Below are positions 32,300 through 49,050 of a stretch of 64,000 nucleotides of DNA, piece by piece. A program made the translations under genes and the position numbers. Each line of letters starts with the position of its first letter. Within the stretch, counting starts at the first letter, position 1. Source of the DNA: Rhabditoides inermis (lineage: Eukaryota; Nematoda; Chromadorea; Rhabditida; Rhabditidae); contig CAWZYM010000478.1 of assembly GCA_963966185.1 (NCBI GenBank), forward strand, positions 1-64,000. The letters run 5' to 3'. The notes below the pieces were generated by a model. That model did not search any database. It saw nothing but the letters and a program-made list of their open reading frames with translations, and was not told the origin of the DNA.

Positions 32300-32835
32300 G
32301 AAAATCACATAAGAATATACAGCATGAAAAATCTTAATAGATAAATGACCGTTGATTTACAACAACTCGAAAAGATGATGAAAAACAATAACATAACGTA
32401 ACGTTTATTAAGTCCATTGATCGCACATAGGACATATCAAGTCCCTTGTCACCCTCAATCAACCTCCAATCACAAATGTTAAATGTAGTTAGTGCATACA
32501 GAGCATGGAATCTAATGTGAGAAGATACAGTTCATGCGAGCCGACATGTTCAAATTCATCAGCAAATTGTTCATCGCGCAAGCGGCGGGTTGTACAGTAC
32601 AGTCAGCAATAGGGTCAACACCCAACCATCATGCTGCTCGCTCGCACTAACAACACTTCCTATTTATTCGTCAACAATTAACAATTGGGTGAAGGGGGAT
32701 AAACATTCTATAACAAAGAAATAACAAATGTACGGAGGGGTTGATGAACCGATGAAACAAGGATGGCGTACCTGTTTCAGCAGGGCATCTTGAGGGTGAG
32801 TGATGGATAAATAGGAAGGGACTGCCAACATGATC
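32300..32835. other. 3' flank of the PABP gene
   Basis: AT-rich interval between the PABP stop and the start of the zinc-ribbon gene on the same strand. No coding sequence or RNA gene was seen. Confidence 0.5.
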
Positions 32836-32839
32836 TTAT

Positions 32840-35748
<2,909 letters not shown>

Positions 35749-37628
35749 ATGACACTACTTCGTCCACCGGATAGAAAATCGTTTCAAAATGATCTCAGTC
35801 GATATAACAATCTCATCAACAAATGCAAAAACCGGGTAAGTACATTAGTGCAATTATTTCGAATACAATTATGTTTTCAGTTGTTTGTTCTATACGGTAA
35901 GAATGATGAGTCCGGCTTGATCCAGAAAGAATCCGAGTCGCGACGTGCGATCAAACGAGAACGCGAGCTTCTTGCTAAGGATACTGAATCCGTGAAACTG
36001 AGAATGATTGATATTAAAAAGAACATTCACGATCAGGTAATGTTTGTATGTTTTATTTTACACATTTATTCATTAATTGATTACAGAGAATGCTTATCAA
36101 CGACCTGGAGAAGGACATGCGGTTCCGGCGCGCCGACAAGATCGACCGATTTCTCGAAATGTAAGTGTCACGGTACTGCAATAACAATATATACATAACG
36201 TGTTATTACAGGTACGAGAAACAGTACCAGAAGGGTAATCTCACTATCCGCGAGGAGCAGAATGTCGTTAACGAGATAAACATCTTGAAGCGCAACCGCG
36301 CCAAGCTAGAGTGAGTTCTCCATCGACTGTTGTCGTAGTCCTCTTGTACTTTTCGCAACAAAACTGAGGGAGATCGAACATACATCTTCGAGATTGAGAG
36401 ACGAACGCTTTGTTCACTGTACCGCGTCCATCCGAGCATCCTTCTTTTTCACTATTAGTATTGTCAATTGTCATCCTCACCTCTTACCTCCACTTAGGAG
36501 GTACGACGAGGCTCTGGCTGAGCGACGACGACTCGAAGCCGAGGTGGATATAATGCGAAAGGTATCCGTGGGTGATATGTAGGTTCTTGTTTTATATTTC
36601 ATCTCTAGACGAACGAGGCGGCGTACCTGAACATCCGTCGCCTTCGCGAGCATCAGAACGCAGCCGACAACCACCGCCGAGAGCTCGTCAAGGAGGTGAG
36701 TTGGGTTGCGTATAGGAGGGTAAAAACGAGAGGAGAGAAGTATAGGTTTACGTACGCTATCCAGGCGATTCGTCTCCGCAGCGAGATGACCGAGTATCAC
36801 ATGGAACGACAGCAGCTCGTTGAGAACTACGAATGCGCTCGCGACGATTTCACACAGTGGAGAAAGAATGAGGGGGTATGTTATTTTTTAAAATAACATT
36901 AAGTGCATCCATATTCCGATTTTCTTACAAGCTTCTTGATTTCAGAAGCACTCTGCTGGCCCAGCTACCTACCCGTCTGCCAACGGTTATGGTATGTTCG
37001 CCTTTTTTAACTTTCAAATTCAAATATAAATGTAGTTTCTACTTACTACTATGCAGCATGTTATGTATGCATATTATTTGAACTATTGTTAAACATTACA
37101 CGCTCAATACCGGACTAATGAAACACGTGTTTTTTTTACAGAAGATACGGAAGAAGAGGAGCTGGAGCCTTTCTTTGAACAGAAGCGCGACTGCCGACGC
37201 ATCATTGCGTGAGTTTATTGACTATTCCGTTCTTTAATATATAATCGCGCATGCCTTTGTTCTTCGTTTAGCTATCTGGAGCGTCTGATCTGCCGCGCAC
37301 AGCCTCTGCAGATCGACTGCACTGCAGGCGCCGGCATCGACACCGTGCAGCCGTCTCCTGTCTCCTCTACTGTGCGTATGACCGTTTTCTCATTCCACTT
37401 TTTCACCACTTTTTATTACATCAGATGAGAGAGAGAGAGAGAGAGAGAGTAGCTCTTCCTGTATCAGTGTGGTTCTCCGCCTGTCCACCACGTGCCGTCT
37501 TCGGATAGCGACTCGGCTGACGAGCTGCCACCTGCGTTCGCGCGTCTCGGAGTGCAATGTCGGCCTATCAGCGGACATTGCCACAAGCCTCGTACCCGAA
37601 GGAACAGCACCCGCGCCGCGCAGGTAGA

Positions 37629-37703
<75 letters not shown>

Positions 37704-39761
37704 CCCTTATTGTTATGAAAAAGCGCTTTCAGCCTATTTCGCACGCGTTTGAGTACTACAACCTGTTTGGTCAGCTGGAGCTGGATGCGCCGCGCACTCT
37801 CAACGAGGTGCCCTCTACCCTCGACAAGGTGAGTCGTTGCATCCGTGTCAGTGTTTGTACTGTATTAATAGCTGGCATGTTATGGTGTTGTACAGGTGCG
37901 CGATCTTCTGTCGCACTACGAGCAGCAGACTCTGGTGACTGACTGGTCGGCTGAGATGCGCGGTTTGGTGGGCGACCAGCTCATCACCATCTCCCGCTCC
38001 GTCTCCGAATTCACCGGAGACAGCGGACACTGGGTCGACTCTGCGTCCGCCTCCGAAAGCACCCACAGGTGAGATGCCGATTGAAGCTTCCAAGTGATGT
38101 CACCAATGTTATTTCGGAGCGTATTAGCCGACCAACAGCCTGCTAACTGCACACTACAATCCAATTTAGACCAATAGGATTCTATTTATCTCTTGCGTAT
38201 CTGCAGTGCGTAGATGCGGGGATCTCTCTAATCTGTTACGAACGCCATCGTTTTCTTTGTTGAAATGTCTCTACGGCGTTATGGCATACCCTTTTCCAAA
38301 TACCATATATAGTGTCTCAAAATGCTACTCATTCGCATTGCGTATGTTGTACGCTAATCTGCACAAAAACAAAGATACCAAAAATAGCTTTATAAATCTC
38401 AAAAAAATAGTTCGAAACCTGTAACATGTTCATTCTTGTGTGAACACAAGGTCTTCGAAACGACATATAAGTCGGGTTCAATTGATTTTTTTCGCAAAGT
38501 TATAGAGAACTTTGAAACTGGCAACTAATGCGACTGAAATCGCAAAACTGTCTATGGTAGATATTTAACAACTTATGATGCAAAATCGATCTTGAAATTC
38601 TGTGAATGAATTGTAAAATAGTTCAAAAATGAAACGAACCATCAATTTCCAAGTGTTCTGTCTTGTGTTCTGTAAAATAGGCCCATGGACAGCCCAGGGA
38701 CAACTTTGCAGAAGTGCAGCGAGAACTCATCTGCAGAATCGGCCCTGGGCCGATTTTGCAGACGAAATTCAGACAGTCTGTAAAATCAGCCCAGGGCCGA
38801 TTTTACAGACGAATCGCAGACAAAGAGGGCAGAATCATCTGCATTATCGGCCCTCGGCCGATTTTGCAGACAGACCTGATAGCTTGTCTTGGCAAAACAT
38901 TCGCCGAGCGCGGGACTCGATCCCAAGAAGCGAGCGCGCAGATTACACAACGATACCACTAGGCCATCCACGCTTGCGCTGCTCTCTCTCAAAGACGGGA
39001 GACAATGCGCTGCGTTCAAAGAGACGAGACTTGATGATGCTTACTTTGTGAATGTAATTGTTTCGAAACCAAGGAACTAATCTTTTGGAAACATAGCATT
39101 TGATATTTGAATGTTCACTCTCACACAATTAGCAGTAGCTGTCACAATACTTTTTTGAGGTGCGCGCTGTCGACTATTACTTAATGCAGCTCGCAACATG
39201 TGCCATCGTAGTGTAGTGGTGTAGCACCGCGAACATTGATCTCATCTCGCGAGTTCGAACCTCGCGCTCGGCGAATGTTTTGCCAAGACAAACTATCAGG
39301 TCTGTCTGCAAAATCGGCCGAGGGCCGATAATGCAGATGGTTCTGCCCTCTTTGTCTGCGATTCGTCTGTAAAATCGGCCCTGGGCTGATTTTACAGACT
39401 GTCTGAATTTCGTCTGCAAAATCGGCCCAGGGCCGATTGTGCAGATGAGTTCTCGCTGCACTTCTGCAAAATTGTTCATGGGCTGTCCATGGGCCTATTT
39501 TACAATGCAAAGACAGAACGTTTTGGATTTTCAGAAACTTTTACTATTTGAAAATGTGATTTGCATTTTTTTAATGATGATATGAATTTGCAAACTTTAG
39601 TCGCAATATTTACTTATTTCATAGTTTTCCATATTATTGCGAAAAAGACAATTGAGCTCGACTTATATGCATCAAGGACTGTGTGATTATGTGTATTTTT
39701 CAGCAACGTTCGCTTCACGCATTCTCCGCTGCCGCCGAATCTTCACTCACCGACTTCATAG
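35749..39761 (+). CDS. BFR1-like coiled-coil protein (nuclear segregation protein family)
   Basis: BFR1-family proteins associate with polysomes and mRNPs. The start is MTLLRPPDRKSFQNDLSRYN (35749). A long charged coiled coil follows: RRAIKRERELLAKDTESVKL, RMLINDLEKDMRFRRADKID, then RFLEMYEKQYQKGNLTIREE and QNVVNEINILKRNRAKLE. The segment KIDRFLEM..EKQYQKGNLTIREEQNVVNEI corresponds to the family's IDxxIxxLE..xxGTLSLxEEKxxxxEI block. Later exons read YDEALAERRRLEAEVDIMRK, EMTEYHMERQQLVENYECAR, EPFFEQKRDCRRIIAYLERL, HHVPSSDSDSADELPP and VRDLLSHYEQQTLVTDWSAE. The exon ending at about 38069 has a good donor, and the best next exon is at 39705-39761 (NVRFTHSPLPPNLHSPTS, stop). That makes the last intron about 1.6 kb, holding the foldback element. 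AATAAA is at 40036-40041. The 3' end is less certain than the rest. Confidence 0.75.
38654..39519. mobile_element. Foldback element with two tRNA-like heads
   Basis: The arms (38654-38915 and 39261-39519) are inverted copies of each other over about 250 bp. Each contains internal repeats of CTGCAAAATCGGCCNNGGGCCGAT-type palindromes. At the inner end of each arm is a sequence with tRNA-like promoter boxes: on the minus strand 38902-38973 (TGGCCTAGTGGTATCG and GGGATCGAGTCCC), and on the plus strand 39202-39274 (TAGTGTAGTGGTGTAGCACC and GAGTTCGAACCTC). This fits two tRNA-derived SINE copies inserted head to head, or one large foldback element. It lies within the last intron of the BFR1-like gene. 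Confidence 0.7.
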
Positions 39762-39769
39762 AAGACGAA

Positions 39770-40090
39770 CTCCGGTTCTTCTGCCAAATTGCCAGTCATT
39801 GTGGATCACTTCCGCTTTTCGTCTCTCGTCATCCTACTACGACCTCAAGAACTCCAGTGCCTTAGGCCTCTTTATAATTGAATCTTGTTTGTTACTCACT
39901 TTGGTTATCTTTATCATCGTCACAGTATTCCCCTCACTCCGTAAACCTGTGATTGTTACTTACTCAAAAGCGCCAAAACATTTCAGTCCTCACATGGGGC
40001 GATAGTTACATATATTGTTTATCAACTATACACGCAATAAACGTTTATCGTTCGACCACCACAGCCCTGCCTCCCTCTATGTCATGCCGC
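39770..40090 (+). other. 3' region of the BFR1-like gene
   Basis: Contains AATAAA at 40036-40041, about 275 bp after the stop. Otherwise no feature was seen. Confidence 0.5.
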
Positions 40091-40093
40091 TCA

Positions 40094-40502
40094 TCAGAAG
40101 TTGTGCTTGAAGAGATGTGCGAAGTTGTAGACGGGTTTCTTGAGGAGTCGGTTCAGCGCGTTGAGCTTCATCGTCCTCGAATTCCTCTCCAACACCTCCA
40201 CTGGCTCGTCTAAAACACAATACAATGCATCAGAATTGCACATTTCTCACACATCTATGCTACTTTGTTGTTGTTGTATAATATCACTCCATGGTTACAC
40301 TTCCGTATCAGGAAAAGGGCATATCATGCTCTGCCAAACAATACAATACATATTTCCGTATATCAATTCTGCACTGCTACTATCTGGAGTCTTCTTCTCT
40401 GCACTTCGAAACTCGAGATATATAGAACTCACCATAGTAAGCCTGACAGAGAACGGCGACTAGAATGGAGAGGAGGACTAGTGCGAAGAGTGCTCGCGCC
40501 AT
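40094..40502 (-). CDS. Small secreted peptide precursor
   Basis: Two exons (40433-40502 and 40094-40209) give a 61-residue protein. It begins MARALFALVLLSILVAVLCQ, a clear signal peptide, with likely cleavage near the CQAYY segment. The mature part starts AYYDEPVEVLERNSRTMKLN and continues ALNRLLKKPVYNFAHLFKHN to the final F and stop. It has single basic sites and a KK dibasic site but no Gly-amidation signals and no cysteines after cleavage. It could be a neuropeptide-like or antimicrobial-like peptide; the family is not recognised. A TATA-like GGTATTTATG lies on the minus strand at 40611-40620, about 110 bp upstream of the ATG, which supports expression. Confidence 0.65.
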
Positions 40503-40610
40503 TGGGAGATACCCTGCGAGGGGAGAGATGAGCGAAACGATCACGAACAAAGCGGAGCACAGGCGTGCGAAAACATTTGCACGGTTTCCTCACCGCCTCT
40601 CTATCTCTCG

Positions 40611-40620
40611 CATAAATACC
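40611..40620 (-). promoter_or_regulatory. TATA-like box upstream of the small secreted peptide gene
   Basis: On the minus strand it reads GGTATTTATG, about 109 bp before the ATG at 40502. Confidence 0.45.
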
Positions 40621-40699
40621 CCCAGTGGATCTCGGGCGGCCGCCTCGAAATTGGCGGTTACAGTAGCCCCCGCTTCTCTAGCGGATGGAACAAACAGGC

Positions 40700-42780
40700 A
40701 TTGACAGAATAGGGGACATCTATACCTATGTACGAAAGAGCTATGCGCAGCGACGAAAATTGTCAGGCACCGCACGAGTGAGGTATAATCAGGAAAGAGC
40801 ATACACGAGAACACGAGAAACCGTGGGGTGAGGCGGACCCGGAAAGAGAGGGTGGATGGGATGATGTGGCGGGAGGTAATGGACGTATGTGCGTGTCTCC
40901 GGAGACCCAGCCTCCTCCCCAGATGAGTGAATGGATCAGTGCGCCCCCCCCCCCTCTCCTCTGGCATGACGTACTCTCTCCAGGTGGGCGGACGCACCCG
41001 CCCGCAACAATTCCCAGCCAGGCCCGACCCACAAATAGATTGGCCGACGTGAGTTCACCCCGCTGAGAGCAGCCTGGTCAACAGCCGACGGATGGGGTTG
41101 CTGGCATTCTGACATACAAGATGAACGGCGTTCCGCTCCTGCGCAAAGAGCACTCTGGGAGCAGGAGTGGAGCCGAGACGCCTCATCTCTATTATATCTA
41201 GGCGTCGCTCTCCGATCATCAGTCTCTACATCATCTTGACTTCCACTCGAAAAGCATATGATCCACTCGTGAACCTAGCCCGGAAAGTGCGGAGAGAGAC
41301 GGCGGGACTGACGGGTAATAGAATTGAGCGACAGGGGTTGTGGGGAGCCGAAAAAAAATGAGTTGCAATCTTCTAACACGACCGACTGCGTTCGGCTAAT
41401 TATGAGCGATTAATGACTGCGCCTTCTCGAAAACTATATGAGGAAAATTCATGACAGCTGCTGTCATCAAAACACGGGTGTGAGATTGTAAGGTACAAAT
41501 ACAGCGTCTGTCTGTTCACATTCACATTCACAGCATTCTTATTATAAATTATAAATAGTCTCCCGGAGACTCACACTAATTCTCATCATTTCACGAGTAT
41601 CTCTCCCTCTCGTCTCTCGTTCCTGATCCTGTGTTCTCGAGTAATACACTCTCGTCGCAGCACCTGGTCGGCATGTGCACGCACTTCCAAGCGCTTGTCT
41701 ACGCGTCCAGTCGACCGGAATGCGCGCGGAGACCGGAGACATTTCGGGCGAGAGTGGAGAGTGACTGCGAGACTTCCGAACGACAAGAGTGGCCGAGATC
41801 CTCGCTTGCACCACGCGCACTCACCCCAAAACCAATCGAGTACATACAACATACTTCGAAAAAAAATATCGAGTTTGGTTTTGAATGATGTCGCTAATAT
41901 AATGTAATATAATGTGCAGTGTGCTAACTGCTAACCTACATGTATAATTTGGTGAAACTTGTAAAACAAGTTACGAGGAAGTTATACTTGGCTTGCCAAT
42001 TCAAAACAGTCGTAGAAACTTCTACAAAATAACAAATCTAGGTGAATTCGAGGACACATAATGCATACATCCAGAGAGATATATTCGAATATTTCATTGT
42101 GAAAGAGGGAGTGTTGACGGGGGTGGATGTATAGTACAAAAACAGGAATAGAGCTAGTGCTCTCTGCAAAATGAGAACCACTCATTCACAATTCACTGCA
42201 GATGACTTTGTCTCATTGGCATATTCACGGCGAGGACGTCTCAATCCAAATATCGGGCTCTAAATGCAAAACACAAACTCCCACCGGAATCAATTTCAAG
42301 GAATTTAATCGAGAAAAATAATTCGTATTAGCTACTCGTAATCATTTATGTAAACAAAAAAACTGCAATGAAACGGTTGGAAAAAAGAACAATTTGGATG
42401 GTGCAAAAAACCATCCATGTTTTCTCGATACAACACCAGGTACACCTCAGTTTTATACCCGAATCATCCTCCCCCGCGCAGTCTATTTCTGTGATGCGTG
42501 TATACTATTCATAGCCCTACTCTACTTTCTGCACCCTGAGTATAAGTGAGAGCACTCTCGTTTCATTAGCCTCATTCCCCCGCGCAACGCAACTGATTTC
42601 TCATCACATCTCCCGAGACCCCATCGCCCCTCCCTCATCTCTCACCTCGTTACTTTTTGCACCGCGACGCTTTACGTTTTGCACCAACTCCATTTTCCAA
42701 GAGCATTTCTAAGAGAATCTAGATATCACAGTTCCCCTTTCGAATAGTCGTACCCTTTCCTCCCTCTCGCTGCCCTGCCA
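40700..42780. other. Gene-free region
   Basis: No exon was recognised. It holds a C-run at about 40943-40952 and a TATA-like TATAAG at about 42541. The ORFs here do not resemble proteins. Confidence 0.5.
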
Positions 42781-42807
42781 TCTGCTAATTGAATTGTTTT
42801 GACCCCG

Positions 42808-42809
<2 letters not shown>

Positions 42810-42900
<91 letters not shown>

Positions 42901-43088
42901 GCAATTGCCATTACATGCCTGCGCACCCTCCCTGCTCCTCCCAATTCCAGCCATGGGTAATTTTCAAATTTCGCGCGCCGCCAAGCGAGAGAGAAATCAG
43001 CTGATTGTCACAGAGCACGAAAGGAATCGGAACTACAACACATCTCATTACACGATTACACCCAACTCCCGACTACCCTAGTCGACTG

Positions 43089-43119
<31 letters not shown>

Positions 43120-44361
43120 AGAGAAAGAAAAGGAGAGAGAGCAATCAAAACAAATGATGCACTTGGCATCTGCACATCGCCGCTATGAATCATTGATGGG
43201 TGGAATTCGATTCGAACCGCCTTCCGTCTATATACCGTCCAGGTGTTCTCCCGTGATACACTCTCAATCACAACCATTCCTCTGTCTCTCCCCCATTCTC
43301 TCTCCCGGGTCATTGCTTCGTTCCGAATTTACCATCAATTCAATTTCGATCCGACACACAGGGGCCGAACCGTTTTCCCGCCAACGACGCGAAGCCATCT
43401 GTGGCCGTCGCATAACCTACTATTCATGCGGTCACTCCTGTCTTCTGTCCAAGGCCACTCTTGTCTCCTCTACAACACCTCTTCCACACTGCCAATCACA
43501 CCCCTACACTCACTCATCCACTGGATCACTCTCTTCTTTATCCGCTAGCATAGGAGTTCTTGCGTACTCGCCATTTGTGTTTTCTCCCACTCACCCGCAA
43601 TCAGACGCGTGCTGGACTCGAAATATACGTCAACAACAAGTCAACAATCTCTCTCTCCCCCTCTCCTCTCGTGCTAGTACTACCAAACCACTTGTGAACA
43701 TGACCACTTACAACGTCACTATCATAACCTGCTGCCAGCTTCTCCTACTCCTCCTCCTTCTCCTTGTCCTACTTGCTCCCCAGAGGACGCGCGGCGCAAA
43801 ATACGCCTATTAGTAAAGTGTCCGCGGGCTATCACATGGAAGAGAGTGGGAGAGGGGGAGAGTCGCGCAACAAGACATTGAGAAAAGACCCCGCGCCGCC
43901 GACCCATCCCCACATCCTTAGAGCTCCCACTCTATTCTTCCCTCCATGATACACTTCCAGCATAGCACAGCAGTGTTATCGTGATATGTGCATTTGCATA
44001 TCATCGCCACCGTAATCCTTAATCGCCGCTAGCTCACGGCGCTGTAAACATGTCGCTTCCCACCTGGCTGTATATTCATCAACCACATATCAGTGATAGC
44101 CGTGTCGTCGTATCACTCTCTATCACCTCTATCACCTCCTCCTCCACTATCACCTCGTCTAATTTTGCCATAACCAGCTTTGATGATAATGCGATAAGCC
44201 GATAGAGTTGCCCAAACAGACTTGTAGCATGCATTTGCCTAAGAGTGTGTAGGTCTGCTATTAGAGTTAGAGCACCTCCATTCCAATTTCGCCAAGTATG
44301 ATGAGAGTATTGCCTCGCGGCGGGCGCGCAATGCGCATTAGTGCGTATGCAAATTCGCTTA

Positions 44362-44408
<47 letters not shown>

Positions 44409-45254
44409 CGAACCCCTCTCGACCTCGCATGCTCTCACCTGCCCTCACAGACTCACTACACATATCATCCGGTCACTTGTGTTCTATCTCGCTGGTGGCA
44501 GAGTATCGCAGTAGATTCCGCCAATCTTCAATCACTCTACTACATCCACGCAAGAATCTGTCAACTCCAGTCATCTCGTGCGCTCAAAAACACGTATCCG
44601 CGATCTCTCTCCCCCTCCTCTCTCTTCTCTGCAAGCTACACATACTGGATGTGGCATTCTCCATCCCTTCTTCATCTTTCACTCATCCTCTCCACTTTTC
44701 CCCCTTAATCCCTCCGGCGGATCCATTTCCTATTCGCGCACTTTCTCATATCCCCCCTCTTCTTAGCAGCTATTCATTTCTCTTCAGATATGCTCGCCCA
44801 TTCCACACATTTTCCTCAAAAGACGCGCGTCCATATAATCCGCGCACTCTCCTCTCTCCTCCTTCTCCACGCTCTCTCGCCACTCTCTCGCTTCTCACCT
44901 TACTTGCGCAACGTATTTTATATGTTTTCCCGTCCCTTCGTCGTTGCGTGTCACATTCGCTTGAATTGTCTGTGGATATGGATAATGGTATGGATGATGT
45001 GTGCCTGCGACCTATCCGTTCCAAATGTCGGAATAGCGTATTCTTATATAGCTTCACAATACTATACTTTTTTCTTGCTGTATGTATGTTATTTCTAAAA
45101 TTCCTATTTCTAATTGATGTATGTTCTTACTAATATTTTCCAGAGTGTGAATGTGTGAATAATCTAATATATCGCGCTTCTCTCTTCTCATCGCCTCTCA
45201 TCTTCTCTATATCGTGTGAAATACGAACCACTGTTTGACCGCGCAGTGAGAGAC

Positions 45255-45296
<42 letters not shown>

Positions 45297-45437
45297 TGAA
45301 GTGCCTATCATTACACCAGCATAACACTATACAAACGCTCTCTCGCTGCCCCCCGCTCCATCCTAACTACCCAATCACTAAAGTTACCAGTTCTCGTCAA
45401 ACACTGAAACTCTACACCCCATCTTCCGGACAGTATC

Positions 45438-45486
<49 letters not shown>

Positions 45487-46266
45487 CGCCGCGCGCGCCT
45501 ACAAATCAAAGTGATGCGCGCGGCAGATCCTAACTATCTGTTGCCGGCTATGCGTCCTCGACTGCAGTATCGTCTGCGTCTGCCGGCATATGGCCGTTTA
45601 TCGTTTATCTTCGCCTGCGCCCATTCCTTTCCCTTGTGTCCTCTCATAGCTTTATAATTCCCGCAATCCCACATGTCCCGCGTTCCCTTCCCTCTCCCCT
45701 CGTAATTTCAGGCGGCTAACACCTATAAAACGAGACGCCTCCCTTCTCTCATGTCTAACTAGCTTCATCCCGCGGGCTACATATGTGTTTGTGTGAACAG
45801 TGTGTTTGCCATGTTTGGGTGGCCTTTAGAGCAGCCGACTGTCTATTGTAGCCAAAGGTGGCGGCGGCGCGCAAAGCACTCATATCACAACAATACCGTA
45901 CCGACATATACGCATGCCACCTGTACCAATAGGACACTGCCGCAGCACTTCTGTACCAATAGGACACTGCCGCAGCACTTTAAGTTTCTGAAATTAGTCG
46001 GGAACACCCATACCTTCCTTGCGTTCTACTCTTCCGCACGTTTTCTAGTTCTAGATTCTAGAGACGAGACAATTGTCTAATCCGAACAGTGCAGCGTTGT
46101 TTTCCTCATTTCTCTCACTCTCCCTTCCTCGTTTCTTGCACTGTCTACGAGATGCCTCCTCTAATTATCCATCAGCCCCCTTCTCTTTCCCTCAACCTTG
46201 TCCCAATGATTCTCGATTCGAAAACAGCACGCTGCTCCATTTTATGTTCTTCCCTCTTCCCGCGCC

Positions 46267-46311
<45 letters not shown>

Positions 46312-46409
46312 GCTGACCCCGCCCCTTCTCTGCAATGTAATGTTGTGACCAGCCATCATGCGTGCCAAAATATCACGACCACGCGAATGCCATTCCAGGC
46401 TATTCTCAG

Positions 46410-46461
<52 letters not shown>

Positions 46462-46613
46462 GTCGTCTTCAAAAATATATGTCCCTTTTCCCACGGCAGA
46501 TACTCAAAAGTTTGTATTCATCGGGGGAGAACAATCGGCTATTCACACAGCATTCAGGGAGGCACTATTGCACTACCGTTCCCACGACTGCTCTCTCTCT
46601 CTCTCTCCCTCTC

Positions 46614-46657
<44 letters not shown>

Positions 46658-46921
46658 GCATATTTCTACAGTGAATCGGTCTAGCTAGCTCGTCTCTCTT
46701 GTGATAATCCGTTTAAATTGCAGCACACATTGGGGTTTGGGAGAGTGTGTCTCTCTCATTCATTCATTCATTCATTCATTGCGTTCACGCCTCTGCAACA
46801 CTGACCGCGAGGTCCAGTGTGGCCGAATTGCAATTGCATAACCAGCGAGGGGACCATTGCCCTGGTGGTCCGCTGATTGGAAACACATCAGACCTGCCCT
46901 CCGCAATCTCTCTCTCTCTCT

Positions 46922-46963
<42 letters not shown>

Positions 46964-47076
46964 GCACAATCCCTGCACCGAGAGAAGAGAGTCGAGCCGA
47001 TTAGTGGAAAGTGAATCGGCATTCATCCCGTTCGCCCTTCTCACTCTCTCCGTTCACATTCCATACCTGTGCCGTC

Positions 47077-47135
<59 letters not shown>

Positions 47136-47409
47136 TCTCCCTATCAATCAGTCGCTCTGTGTCGGTGCATATGTTTCCAATTCATCAGATCCCTTGTATG
47201 TTCAATTACTCACTTTCTTCGCCCCTGTACTCCCACCTCTTTTTGAATCAGTTCGCTTTTCGAGTTCACACCCCACCCACCGGTTTCCCACCCACCCACA
47301 CATACAGTTCCAATCGGTAATAAGTACTACCCTGAAACAATATGTAATGTGGCTGGGGGTGGCAAACTCGTTCGTTCATCTCTCACTCTCGAAACCTTAT
47401 TGCCTTCGT

Positions 47410-47467
<58 letters not shown>

Positions 47468-48170
47468 GCATATGTCATATTCGAGAGTCTACCTCCGAAA
47501 ACGCGCTTTATTTTATCAGTCGCGCCGCCTTCCGGAGCAACCCTGCCTATCCCTATATATCCGCGAATTTCAGTCGAGTGTGCTTCGAACCATGTCATGA
47601 GCGTTGGCGGCATGTCTATTCTACTACTTCTCATTTTTCTCCACTTTACAGCGTCCCTCCGACTCGGTGAGCTATTGTTTCCATCCATTACATGTGTACT
47701 ACAGAGCGCCTCCGTTATTATTCATGTCCATTCTCTTGCTGGTGTCCTCTCTCATATTGATTAGGGTAATCTGCTTTTCTCCTTTGCTCGGCTCTTGAGA
47801 TGGCAAGTGTCATACATGTCGCAACCCGAACGGAAATTGCAGTGTTTCCGGGCTAACGAAGGGGGTAACAGAGACCACCGAGAGAGAAAGAAAGAGAGGG
47901 AGAGGAAGAATGGAGGGGGCTCGCAAAAAACCAACGCGCGAGAGCCACTGTTACACCAGTACGAATGGACAGTCTTTTTGTCTTGCGCAATCTCTGTCAA
48001 TCCAGATCCTTGCGTCATTCCCTCCCTCATCCCTACAACTTCTGGTCAGCGAGCGACCAAACTTTATAGTCAATTCAAAGCAATACTGGCAGCGTTTACA
48101 ACAAGTGGCCATCCGCGGTTTAATACGCCGTCTTTATGAGCAACTTCAGTCTCACGCGCCCGTCTCTCTC

Positions 48171-48209
<39 letters not shown>

Positions 48210-48706
48210 CGTAATATTGCTTGTTTTTCGCGCGAGCTCATAACTCTCTCAGCCGAGCGACTAGCAGCCAAGCGCAGTTGGATACAATTAGAGAGGGGGG
48301 ACAAAGATGTTTCTGGAGTGACCTGCTGGATCCCCTCTTCCCTTTCTCTCTCCCCGCTCTCTTGACAAATGTCGCATGTCTGCCTCCATGTTTTATCTCC
48401 TCGTTAGAGGGGCAGCGATTCCTTTTCTCTCAACCTCCGCCGATGTTTATCGCCCGACCGCCGCGCACTAAATTAGCATAATTTGCGCGCGCATCAAAGC
48501 GAGTCGGGCTAGAGAGGGCGAGAGTGTGTGGGGATCAGAGAGGGCGCAGAGGCGAGGCATCCCGCAACAGTCGGCGCGCATTGTTCGCCCTAAACGGACA
48601 CATCACAACAATCCATCCTCACCCCAAATGGATTGTCATCATCATTACATGCCCCCCCGTTCCCACAGCTGACTCAGTCAAGTCATACCTTTGTGCTGCC
48701 GACCTC

Positions 48707-48754
<48 letters not shown>

Positions 48755-48889
48755 GGAGAGAGAGAAGGAGAGAGAGAGAGAGAGACGTACATGTTGCGCA
48801 GACACGAAGGCATCCATCATATATTGCTCGGGTGCCACGCGAGTTGTCAGAGGCGCATGTAGTAACATGGACAAAAGACGAATCACATC

Positions 48890-48940
<51 letters not shown>

Positions 48941-49009
48941 ATCCTCACACAAACAACTCCTCCACTCATTGCGTGCCCCGCATGCATTAGACACACTCTG
49001 TAAAACCGA

Positions 49010-49050
<41 letters not shown>

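Noticed and set aside
38902..39274. Two functional tRNA genes
   Set aside because: The pol III box-like sequences are present, but the acceptor and anticodon arms do not pair properly and both lie inside repeat arms; tRNA-derived repeats explain them better.
43154..43813. 219-codon ORF ending in a signal-peptide-like stretch, possibly the first exon of the receptor
   Set aside because: The last part (from 43700) looks like a secretion signal, but the only usable donor (TATTA/GTAAAG) is in the wrong phase for the exon at 49698 and would create a stop. Kept only as a note.
44429..45133. 234-codon ORF
   Set aside because: Ser/Pro/Leu-rich, with no motif or splice evidence; it reflects CT-rich composition.
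46345..48365. Multiple Ser-Leu repeat ORFs
   Set aside because: Direct products of CT microsatellites.
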